This document shows, one piece after another, positions 1-7,440 of a stretch of DNA of 7,857 nucleotides. The stretch's first letter is position 1. Each line of letters starts with the position of its first letter. Where the stretch lies: the NCBI GenBank assembly GCA_012841465.1, contig DUUS01000014.1, forward strand, positions 1 through 7,857. Reading direction: 5' to 3'. The stretch comes from Mollicutes bacterium. GTDB lineage: Bacteria; Bacillota_I; Bacilli_A; RF39; UBA660. A program made the translations under genes and the position numbers. The notes under the pieces were generated by a model. The model ran no database searches. It saw only the letters and a list, made by a program, of their open reading frames with translations, and was not told the origin of the DNA.

Positions 1-636
1 AACGAAGAACCAGATAATAAAAAAGGAGAAAATTATGTTGGCACAACTAGTAAAGGCTACACAATTGAAAAGATAGATGGTGCATATTATGTTGATAACT
101 ATTTAATTGTTAACAAAAGCTACCCTCTTGATAAAGACTTTATTCCTAAAGATACTTATGTAGAAATAAAAGATGAAATATGCTACCTATGTATTGATAA
201 AACAGCTTATAACAACTGGCTTCAAATGAAAAACGATGCCCTAGCACTAGGCTTAAACATTTATATCGCTAGTGGTTACAGGGCTTACTCTCTTCAAGAA
301 AGATTATATAAAAAATATAGTGACAGAGATGGTTCAAGTGTTGCTGATACCTACTCTGCCAGAGCTGGTCACTCGGAACATCAAAGTGCTCTTGCCTTTG
401 ACTTAAACTCAATCGATTCATCATTTGCCGCTACACCTGAAGGAGCCTGGGTAAAAGATAATGCCCATGTTTATGGTTTTATTATTAGATATCCAGAGGG
501 AAAAGATCATATTACTGGTTATAAATATGAACCATGGCACCTTAGATATGTCGGTAAAGACCTAGCAAATACTTTATACAATAATGGTAATTATATAACT
601 TTAGAAGAATATTTTGGAATTGATTCTAAATATTAA
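1..636 (+). CDS. D-alanyl-D-alanine carboxypeptidase, VanY/M15B family (5' partial)
   Basis: This is a zinc peptidase that trims the terminal D-Ala from peptidoglycan stem peptides outside the membrane. The frame is open from base 1 with no start codon, so the signal peptide or lipobox and the true start lie upstream; 211 codons are visible. An M15B entry motif, LIVNKSYPLDKDFIP, lies near visible residues 36-50. SGYRAYSLQERLY follows at 91-103. The SxHxxGxAxD zinc motif appears as SEHQSALAFD, with ligands His127 and Asp134. EPWH at 177-180 supplies the catalytic Glu177 and the third zinc ligand His180. The usual Gly of SxHxxGxAxD is Ala here. The methionine at 226 is internal and should not be taken as the start, because the substrate-domain motif lies before it. 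The low-complexity N-terminal residues (NEEPDNKKGEN) look like a linker after a membrane anchor. GC content is clearly higher than in the genes that follow. Family assignment is strong; exact substrate (DD- versus LD-type) is inferred. Confidence 0.93.
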   Translation, partial: NEEPDNKKGENYVGTTSKGYTIEKIDGAYYVDNYLIVNKSYPLDKDFIPKDTYVEIKDEICYLCIDKTAYNNWLQMKNDALALGLNIYIASGYRAYSLQERLYKKYSDRDGSSVADTYSARAGHSEHQSALAFDLNSIDSSFAATPEGAWVKDNAHVYGFIIRYPEGKDHITGYKYEPWHLRYVGKDLANTLYNNGNYITLEEYFGIDSKY

Positions 637-654
637 TTTTAACCTCTTTTATTA

Positions 655-663
655 TGCTATAAT
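655..663 (+). promoter_or_regulatory. Extended -10 promoter for the addB-addA operon
   Basis: TGCTATAAT is a perfect extended -10 element (TGn plus TATAAT), starting 18 nt after the stop of the preceding gene. No good -35 box is seen at 15-18 nt upstream, only T/A-rich sequence, as is common for extended -10 promoters. Transcription would start near 670, giving addB a leader of only about 9 nt. A GGTGG at 670-674 may act as a weak Shine-Dalgarno. Inferred from sequence only. Confidence 0.55.
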
Positions 664-678
664 TTAAGTGGTGGTACC

Positions 679-2970
679 ATGGATTTTATAAAAGATAATG
701 TAATTTTAATAGTTCCTAATAATTATAAAGAACCATTAATAAAACTAATTAGTTCTTTAGATAAACCTTATAATATTAAAATATATACTTTAAATGAAGT
801 TAAAAAGAAAGTATTATTTGATTATGATGAGAAGACTATTAATTATTTAATGAAAAAATATAAATATAATTATTCTCATTCAAAAGATATAATAGAGAGT
901 ATTTATTATACATTTTTTGATGATAATTTTGAAGATTTAAATAAAATAAAAGAAGAACTTATTTTAAATAATCTTCTTTATTTTGATAACTTCTTTATTG
1001 ATTCTTTAAAAGATAAAGAAGTTATCGCTTATGGCTTTAAACATTTATATAAGTTTGATTTACTAATTTTAGATAAAATAAATGCTAGTATAAAAGAAGA
1101 TATTATTAATGACTATAGCCATGAAGTAAATATATTTAACAGTATTAATGAAGAAATTGAATTTATAGTAAATGATATAATAAACAAAATAAATAACGGA
1201 GTAAATATAAATAATATTTATATTAGTAATATTAGTGATGATTATATGAGTACTATAAAAAGAATATTTTCTTTTTATAATATTCCGATTAACTTAAATG
1301 AAAAAAAATCACTACTTGAAATAGAAAGTTCATCTAAAGTACTAAATAATTTAAAAAAAGTAGATAAATATTTAAATGAAATATCAAGTAATGAAGTTTT
1401 AAATAAATGTATTAATGTACTTAATAAATACTACTGGACTGACCTAGTAGATGTTTATGATTTAATTAAACATGATTTTAAAAATACCTTTATAAACAAA
1501 ACAAAGTATAAAGATGCCGTTAATGTAATCGATCTTAAAAATGATTTTTATAATGATGATGACCATATTTATTTAATTGGTTTTGCTAGAGAATATATTC
1601 CAAAGTTTTATAAAGATGAAGATTATATAAGTGATAGTAATAAACCTCAATTTTTAGAAACAACAAATGTTAAAAACAATATTGAGTTAAATATTTGGGA
1701 AGATATATTAAAAAACACTAAGAATTTAACAATTACTTTTTCTAAATTTAATCTCAATGTTGAATTAAAAGTATCTTCATTAATAGATAAATACAAAGAA
1801 CATAAATATACTTATAGTCAGTTTTCTAATTTAAGTAATCAGTTTAATTTAGCAATATTAAAAGATGACTTTTATAAATATGGTAATATTAATAATAACT
1901 TAAGTATTTTAAATTATAATTATCCTAAAACAATAATATATGATAATTCTTATAAAAAGATAAATATTAAAGATAAGGCTCTTAGACTTTCTTATTCTAA
2001 ACTAAATACCTATTATTTATGTGGTTTTAGATTCTACCTAGAACATATTTTAAAGCTTGATCCTTTTAATGAAACCTTTTCATCATATTTAGGTACTCTA
2101 ACTCATGAAATATTATCAAAGCAAGATGAAGATAACTTTAATATTGAAGATATTAAAAATAACTTTTTAAAAAATAACCCCTTTGATTTAACTAAAGGTA
2201 ATTTATTATTTATAAATAAAGTATGTAAAGACTTAGAAGAAATAATAAGTATTATTAAAGATAAGGAAAAAGATTCTTTATATCAAGATAAAATATATGA
2301 AAAACATATTACTTTTGAAGAAGAGATTAATGGAATAAATGTTACCTTTAATGGATTCATTGATAAAATCATGAAATATAAAGAAAGTGCAGTTATAATT
2401 GATTATAAAAGTTTTGATCCCGATATAGATATATCAACTTTAAATCATGGATTAAATATGCAGCTACCTATGTATCTTTATTTAATGAAAAAAACTAATC
2501 CAAATTTAAATATAACTGGAATTTATTATCAAAATGTCAATCGAATTATTCCATCTTTTGATTATAAAAAAGATATAAGAGAAATAAAAGAAGATAATTT
2601 AAAATTAAAAGGCTACACAATTGATGATTTAAATATAATTAAAGACTTTGATGTAACTTATGATAATAGTAAGCTTATTCATGGTATGAGGTTAACTAAA
2701 AACAACAACTTTTATGCTTATACTAAAGTATTAAGTAAAAAAAAGTTTGATAAAATGTTTGAAATAACTAAAGAAAACATTGAAAAAGCAACTAAAAATA
2801 TAATGGATGGTGCATTTGATATAAATCCTAAAATAGTTGCTAAGAAAAATGTTAGCTGCGAATTCTGCAATTTTAAATCAATTTGTTTTGTTAATGACAA
2901 AGACTATGTATATTTAAATCAAGATAAAGATCTTACATTCTTAAGGGGTGATGATAATGAAATGGACTAG
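679..2970 (+). CDS. addB: AddB-type (RexB-like) Fe-S nuclease subunit of the AddAB helicase-nuclease, short form
   Basis: AddB partners AddA in cytoplasmic processing of DNA double-strand ends: it cuts one strand and, in studied relatives, recognises Chi. The C-terminal RecB-type PD-(D/E)XK nuclease is complete: His476 in GTLTHEIL, Asp562 in GFIDK, Asp575 and Lys577 in IIDYKS, and Gln595 in QLPMYL. Four cysteines bracket it, Cys448 and the CxxCx5C set Cys727, Cys730 and Cys736, as in the 4Fe-4S staple of B. subtilis AddB. Residues 297-319 (IYLIGFAREYIP onward) match the degenerate helicase core of the family. The protein has 763 residues against roughly 1150 in typical AddB. Its N-terminus (VILIVPNN) aligns with the segment that follows the Walker A loop, and no Walker A is present. 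An in-frame TAA at 640-642 rules out a longer upstream start; ATG 679 is the first ATG. It overlaps addA by 14 nt, suggesting coupled translation. The nuclease call is firm; Chi recognition is not shown. Confidence 0.92.
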   Translation: MDFIKDNVILIVPNNYKEPLIKLISSLDKPYNIKIYTLNEVKKKVLFDYDEKTINYLMKKYKYNYSHSKDIIESIYYTFFDDNFEDLNKIKEELILNNLLYFDNFFIDSLKDKEVIAYGFKHLYKFDLLILDKINASIKEDIINDYSHEVNIFNSINEEIEFIVNDIINKINNGVNINNIYISNISDDYMSTIKRIFSFYNIPINLNEKKSLLEIESSSKVLNNLKKVDKYLNEISSNEVLNKCINVLNKYYWTDLVDVYDLIKHDFKNTFINKTKYKDAVNVIDLKNDFYNDDDHIYLIGFAREYIPKFYKDEDYISDSNKPQFLETTNVKNNIELNIWEDILKNTKNLTITFSKFNLNVELKVSSLIDKYKEHKYTYSQFSNLSNQFNLAILKDDFYKYGNINNNLSILNYNYPKTIIYDNSYKKINIKDKALRLSYSKLNTYYLCGFRFYLEHILKLDPFNETFSSYLGTLTHEILSKQDEDNFNIEDIKNNFLKNNPFDLTKGNLLFINKVCKDLEEIISIIKDKEKDSLYQDKIYEKHITFEEEINGINVTFNGFIDKIMKYKESAVIIDYKSFDPDIDISTLNHGLNMQLPMYLYLMKKTNPNLNITGIYYQNVNRIIPSFDYKKDIREIKEDNLKLKGYTIDDLNIIKDFDVTYDNSKLIHGMRLTKNNNFYAYTKVLSKKKFDKMFEITKENIEKATKNIMDGAFDINPKIVAKKNVSCEFCNFKSICFVNDKDYVYLNQDKDLTFLRGDDNEMD
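2943..2952 (+). promoter_or_regulatory. Shine-Dalgarno of addA, which decides its start
   Basis: AAGGGGTGAT lies inside the end of addB and resembles the full anti-SD complement AAGGAGGTGAT with one base missing. Three in-frame starts are possible: GTG 2948, ATG 2951 and ATG 2957. The first two fall inside this site, so ATG 2957 (protein beginning MKWTSEQ) is the best spaced. It is the only clear SD I find in the window. Confidence 0.75.
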
Positions 2971-5900
2971 TGAGCAGCTTGATGCTATAAATAAATCTGG
3001 AAGTAATATTATTGTTTCAGCTGGAGCAGGCTCAGGTAAAACTGCCGTTTTAACTGAGAGAGTTATTACTAAATTAAAAAACGGAGTAAGTGTTAATCAG
3101 TTATTAATACTAACCTTTACTAATAATGCTGCTAAAGAAATGAAAGAACGAATTAAAAAAGAAATTATTAAAATACCTGAGTTAAAAAATGAACTTAACT
3201 TCATCGATAGTGCTGATATAACTACTTTTGATGCTTATGTTCTTTCATTAGTTAAAAAATATTATTATCTTCTTAACATTGAAAAAGACTTAAGTATTAT
3301 TGATGAAGGAGTTATTTCAATTCAAAAGGAAAATATTTTAAATGATATCTTTGAAAACAAATACGGAGATTCTTTATTTGATAACTTTGTTACAACCTTC
3401 GGAATTAAAAATGATGATGGAGTTAAAAGATTAATTTTAAGTTTAGACCTTAAATGTGATTTGCTTCCTAATAAAGAAGAATTTTTAGATACATATATTG
3501 ATAAGTTTTACACTGAAGATAACGCTTTAAACTTATTTTCCGAATATGAAAAACTAATTTTAAGAACTAAAGATAATATTAGATACTGCCTTGACAAAAT
3601 AGAAAGTGATGTTCCAAGTGAGTACTTTATAACCTTAGAAAATAGTCTAATTAATTTAATAGAGAGTACTACCTATACTAGTATTAAAAATAACTTAAAT
3701 GTGGATAGTCCAAATCTACCAAAAGGATCAAGTGATCTTTCTAAATATTATAAAGCTCAAATTAAAAAAACTTTAGATGAGTTAAACATATTACTATATG
3801 ATGATAAAGATACTTTAATTAAAGAGCTATTAAGTACTAAAGAAAATGTAGCAATAATTATTGATATATTAAAAGAACTTAATATTAAAATAAATGAATA
3901 TAAAAAAGAAAATAACCTCTATGAATTTAATGATATAAGTAAACTAGGAATCAAACTACTAAAAGAAAATAAAGAAGTCGTAGATGAATTAAAAAATAAA
4001 TATAACGAAATAATGGTTGATGAATATCAAGATACAAGCGATATTCAAGAATTATTTATATCTTTAATTGAAAATAATAATGTTTATATGGTTGGTGATA
4101 TTAAACAATCTATTTATAAATTTAGAAATGCTAATATTGAGATATTTAAAAATAAATACGACCATTATAAAAATAATAAAAATGGAATAAAGATTGATTT
4201 AAATAAAAACTTTCGCTCAAGAAAAGAAACAATTGAAGGTATAAATTTAATCTTTAAATATATTATGGATGATTATATTGGAAATGCTGATTATGCCCTA
4301 GAACATCAAATGATTCATGGTAATCTTGATTATAAGGATAATAATCAAAATAACAATATCTCTATTCTTAATTATAAAATTAATAAAAACATGTCAAAAG
4401 ATGAAAATGAAGCTTTTATTATTGGCATTGATATATTAAATAAAGTGAAAAACAAATACCAAGTAACAAAAGATAAAGAATTAAGACCATGCACATTTGA
4501 AGACTTTACTATATTAATCGACCGGACAACATCTTTTGACATTTATAAAAAAGTATTTGACTATTTAAAGATCCCTATCAATGTCCATAGTGATGAAAAT
4601 ATACTTCATAATGATGAAACTTATCTAATCAGAAATATTATTGATTTCATTATAAAGATTAAAAACAAAGATTATGATTATAAATTCAACTATTTAAGTA
4701 TTGGAAGAAGTTATTTATACAATATTAGTGATGATATATTATATGAAGATATTACTCAAAACAAAATTAAAGAAAGTGAAATCTATTTAAAATGTAAATC
4801 CATTTCAAAAGATATCGATAATATGAGCAACAGTGAGCTTATCTACACTATTATCGAAGAGTTTAACTTTTATGAAAATATGATAAAAGAAGGAGATATT
4901 CTAAACAGATGTATTGTTCTTGATAATATTATTAAAGAAGCAAAGGAATTAAATAAAACCAATATAACCACAACTAATATAACTAATTATTTTGATACTT
5001 TAATCGAATCTAAAAAAGCTATAAAAAAACCAGCTACAACATCAAGCTTAAATGCCGTTACTTTAACTAATATTCATAAGTCAAAGGGACTTCAATATAA
5101 TATTTGTTATTACTCTGGTCTTTCAAAAAGATTTAATGTAAATGATTCTTTTGATAAATTTATTTATGATGAAAAATATGGTTTTATAATACCATCATTT
5201 AATGGATCTTATAAAAATACTTTTGTCTATGATTTATTTAAAGAAAAATACTTTACTGAAGAGATATCAGAACAAGTAAGGCTCTTCTATGTTGCGTTAA
5301 CAAGATGCCAAGAAAAAATGATTATATTAACTAATATAGACGAAAGTAAACTAATAGGAAGTAATAATAATAGAATAGTTGATTATCTAACCAGAATTAA
5401 TTATCGTTCATTTCAAGATATATTATCATCTATTTATTATCATTTATCTAGATATATTACTAATATAGAAGTTCCAGATTTTGATTATAAAACAAATAAA
5501 ATATCAAAAGAAGAAATACCTTCTATAGAAAACAAAATAAATGTAAATGAAATTAATATTCCTAAAGAAAAACTAGAAACAAAAACATTTTCTAAAAAAG
5601 AAATAAAATTACTAACACCTCTTGAAAAAGATATGATTGATAAAGGAAATCATCTCCATTACATACTTGAAAGCATTGATTTTATCAATCCAGACTATTC
5701 TAAATTAAGTAACGAAGAAAAAGATTTAGTTAAAAGCTTTTTAAATAGTGATATATTAAAAGATATAGAAAAAGCTAAAATATACAAAGAATTTGAATTT
5801 ATAAATACTCAAAATTCTAAGTATGAAAGAGGAATTATTGACCTAATGCTTGAATTTAAAGACCATATTAAAATAATTGACTATAAACTGAAAAATATCA

Positions 5901-6022
5901 CTGATGAAGCTTATAACAAGCAGCTTAAGGGGTATAAAGAATATATTGAAAACAAATATAACAAAAATACTGAAATATACTTGTACTCAATCCTAGACAA
6001 AACCTTTGAAAAGATAGACTAA
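2957..6022 (+). CDS. addA: ATP-dependent helicase/nuclease subunit AddA
   Basis: AddA is the motor and one of the two nucleases of AddAB. It unwinds duplex DNA 3'-5' from broken ends and cuts the 3'-ended strand, feeding RecA-dependent repair and destroying linear foreign DNA. All SF1A helicase motifs are present: Q motif WTSEQ (residues 3-7), Walker A AGAGSGKT (22-29), motif Ia LTFTNNAAKEMKERI, motif II DEYQD (355-359), motif III GDIKQSIYKFR (380-390), motif IV NFRSR, motif V HKSKGLQ (707-713) and motif VI QVRLFYVALTR (773-783). The C-terminal RecB-like nuclease is intact: His901 in GNHLH, Asp962 in RGIIDL, Asp975 and Lys977 in IIDYK, and Gln989. At 1021 residues it is shorter than the roughly 1230 of B. 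subtilis AddA but lacks no catalytic element. Start ATG 2957 was chosen over GTG 2948 and ATG 2951 on Shine-Dalgarno spacing. The 14-nt overlap with addB and shared strand indicate one operon. Confidence 0.96.
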   Translation: MKWTSEQLDAINKSGSNIIVSAGAGSGKTAVLTERVITKLKNGVSVNQLLILTFTNNAAKEMKERIKKEIIKIPELKNELNFIDSADITTFDAYVLSLVKKYYYLLNIEKDLSIIDEGVISIQKENILNDIFENKYGDSLFDNFVTTFGIKNDDGVKRLILSLDLKCDLLPNKEEFLDTYIDKFYTEDNALNLFSEYEKLILRTKDNIRYCLDKIESDVPSEYFITLENSLINLIESTTYTSIKNNLNVDSPNLPKGSSDLSKYYKAQIKKTLDELNILLYDDKDTLIKELLSTKENVAIIIDILKELNIKINEYKKENNLYEFNDISKLGIKLLKENKEVVDELKNKYNEIMVDEYQDTSDIQELFISLIENNNVYMVGDIKQSIYKFRNANIEIFKNKYDHYKNNKNGIKIDLNKNFRSRKETIEGINLIFKYIMDDYIGNADYALEHQMIHGNLDYKDNNQNNNISILNYKINKNMSKDENEAFIIGIDILNKVKNKYQVTKDKELRPCTFEDFTILIDRTTSFDIYKKVFDYLKIPINVHSDENILHNDETYLIRNIIDFIIKIKNKDYDYKFNYLSIGRSYLYNISDDILYEDITQNKIKESEIYLKCKSISKDIDNMSNSELIYTIIEEFNFYENMIKEGDILNRCIVLDNIIKEAKELNKTNITTTNITNYFDTLIESKKAIKKPATTSSLNAVTLTNIHKSKGLQYNICYYSGLSKRFNVNDSFDKFIYDEKYGFIIPSFNGSYKNTFVYDLFKEKYFTEEISEQVRLFYVALTRCQEKMIILTNIDESKLIGSNNNRIVDYLTRINYRSFQDILSSIYYHLSRYITNIEVPDFDYKTNKISKEEIPSIENKINVNEINIPKEKLETKTFSKKEIKLLTPLEKDMIDKGNHLHYILESIDFINPDYSKLSNEEKDLVKSFLNSDILKDIEKAKIYKEFEFINTQNSKYERGIIDLMLEFKDHIKIIDYKLKNITDEAYNKQLKGYKEYIENKYNKNTEIYLYSILDKTFEKID

Positions 6023-6025
6023 TTT

Positions 6026-6060
6026 TAATAATTTGTAATTTGACAATAACAAAATTATTA
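6026..6060 (+). repeat. AT-only inverted repeat between addA and the helicase gene
   Basis: TAATAATTTGT (6026-6036) and ACAAAATTATTA (6049-6060) are complementary apart from one extra base, around a 12-nt loop. The loop contains the TTGACA -35 box of the next gene. With only one G-C pair it would be a weak terminator at best; an operator around the -35 is the alternative. In DNA this AT-rich it may also be chance. Confidence 0.3.
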
Positions 6061-6068
6061 TTTAATCT
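6040..6068 (+). promoter_or_regulatory. Candidate promoter for the helicase gene
   Basis: A perfect -35 box TTGACA (6040-6045) stands 17 nt before TAATCT (6063-6068), which keeps the three most conserved -10 bases (T, A and final T). An alternative -10, TTTAAT (6061-6066), has a 15-nt spacer. Either predicts a transcript starting within a few bases of the ATG at 6076, so the mRNA would be leaderless or nearly so. The gene could also be read through from addA. Confidence 0.45.
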
Positions 6069-6075
6069 ATAGCTT

Positions 6076-7440
6076 ATGAAATATGATTGTGATCAAATAA
6101 AAGCCATAGAAGCCCTTGGCAATACTTTAGTAATTGCTGGAGCTGGCTCTGGTAAAACATCAACTATCATTGGCAAAGTAGATTATTTAATTAAAAACAA
6201 TCTATATAAAAGAGATGAAATCTTAATCATCTCTTTTACTAATGAAAGTGTTAATTCAATTAAAGATAAATTAAAACACAAAGTTGATGTTAGTACCTTT
6301 CATAAATTAGCACTTAATATATTAAAAGATAACATCACTGAAATATCAAATGATTATGACCTAAAATATATTATTAGAGAGTATCTCTTATCATATGCTA
6401 CCCATAACAAGAAAACTAAAGTGATTTATAATAGACTTTTAAAAAACTCTAATTTAGATGAATTAGTTAATTTAATTTTTTCTTTTATTAATATTTATAA
6501 ATCTAATTATAGTAATATAGATACTTTATTTAATTTATATAATAAATCAATTTTTACTAATAAGTATTATTTTAAATTAATACTTGATATTTATATAGTT
6601 TATTTAAGAGAACTTGAATCTTCTAATAAACATGACTTTAATGATTTAATAATTAATGCTACTAAATTAATTAATGAAAATAAAGTTACTTTAAAATATA
6701 AATTTGTTATTATAGATGAATTTCAAGATTCATCACTGATAAGATTTAACTTAGTAAAAGCAATTATTAATAAAACAAATGGTAATTTATTTGTAGTTGG
6801 AGATGATTACCAATCTATTTACCGTTTTAGTGGCTGTGACCTTGGTCTTTTTATTAATTTTAAATCATATTTAAAAGATGCAAACACTATTTTTCTAAAC
6901 AATAATTATCGAAATAATCAAAGTTTAATCGATATCGCGAATAATTTTATAATGAAAAACAAACACCAAATTAAAAAGAAGACATTTTGCCACAAAGATA
7001 GTTTTAAACCTATAAAAATAGTTTTTTATAAAGATAGACAAAAATCTTTAGAAAAACTTCTTACTAAAATAAATGGAAATGTATTAATACTAGGAAGAAA
7101 TAATATTGATAAAGATAACTTTAATGTAATAGAAAATAAAAACATAAGATTTTTAACTGTACACAAATCAAAAGGTTTAGAAGAAGATAATGTTATTATT
7201 ATTAATTTATATAACAGTAGATTAGGTTTTCCTTCTTTAATTAAAAATCATCAAATATTAAATAAAATCTTAACTAACGATTATATTATTCATGAAGAAG
7301 AAAGAAGACTTTTTTATGTTGCTTTAACAAGATCTAAAAATAATGTCTACTTGCTTACCCCAGTAAATAATTATTCGGTTTTTATTAGAGAATTAATTTG
7401 GAACTACCGAGAAAAAATTGAAATTATAAACATTGATTAA
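6076..7440 (+). CDS. Compact UvrD/Rep-family SF1A DNA helicase, helicase IV-like
   Basis: This is a predicted 3'-5' ATP-dependent DNA helicase acting in repair or replication restart. The motif set is complete: Q motif DCDQIKAI, Walker A AGAGSGKT (residues 21-28), Ia ISFTNES, Ib TFHKLA (74-79), II DEFQD (214-218), III GDDYQSIYRFSG (242-253), IV NNYRNNQ (276-282), V TVHKSKGLE (361-369) and VI EEERRLFYVALTR (407-419). Motif III, the GFPS after motif V and the ending NNYSVFIREL resemble the core of E. coli helicase IV (684 residues). This protein has only 454 residues: it lacks the N-terminal extension, and only about 78 residues separate motifs IV and V, so a full 2B subdomain cannot fit. No nuclease motif follows. 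An in-frame TAG at 6070-6072 makes ATG 6076 the only possible start, and no Shine-Dalgarno precedes it. It lies 53 nt after addA. Other short UvrD-like helicases are an alternative identity, so no gene symbol is given. Confidence 0.88.
   Translation: MKYDCDQIKAIEALGNTLVIAGAGSGKTSTIIGKVDYLIKNNLYKRDEILIISFTNESVNSIKDKLKHKVDVSTFHKLALNILKDNITEISNDYDLKYIIREYLLSYATHNKKTKVIYNRLLKNSNLDELVNLIFSFINIYKSNYSNIDTLFNLYNKSIFTNKYYFKLILDIYIVYLRELESSNKHDFNDLIINATKLINENKVTLKYKFVIIDEFQDSSLIRFNLVKAIINKTNGNLFVVGDDYQSIYRFSGCDLGLFINFKSYLKDANTIFLNNNYRNNQSLIDIANNFIMKNKHQIKKKTFCHKDSFKPIKIVFYKDRQKSLEKLLTKINGNVLILGRNNIDKDNFNVIENKNIRFLTVHKSKGLEEDNVIIINLYNSRLGFPSLIKNHQILNKILTNDYIIHEEERRLFYVALTRSKNNVYLLTPVNNYSVFIRELIWNYREKIEIINID

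Noticed and set aside
666..682. T-box-like sequence (GTGGTACC before ATG)
   Set aside because: It resembles the T-box antiterminator bulge, but the 42-nt gap leaves no room for the stem I and terminator of a T-box, and the downstream gene is not an amino-acid-related gene. The match is most likely chance.
2718..2900. Minus-strand frame of 60 codons inside addB
   Set aside because: It lies opposite the conserved Fe-S cysteine end of addB, has no ribosome binding site, and its hydrophobic residues are what the complement of Lys/Asn/Asp-rich AT-rich codons gives.
679..2970. AddB as a degraded pseudogene because of its short length
   Set aside because: The frame is uninterrupted, all nuclease and Fe-S residues are conserved, and it overlaps an intact addA, so a functional short form is more likely.
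679..7440. Known two-gene defence system such as Gabija (UvrD-like GajB with an OLD-type nuclease)
   Set aside because: No OLD/TOPRIM nuclease gene is present. The nuclease domains here are the RecB-type ones of AddA and AddB, so the cluster is explained by AddAB plus an extra helicase.
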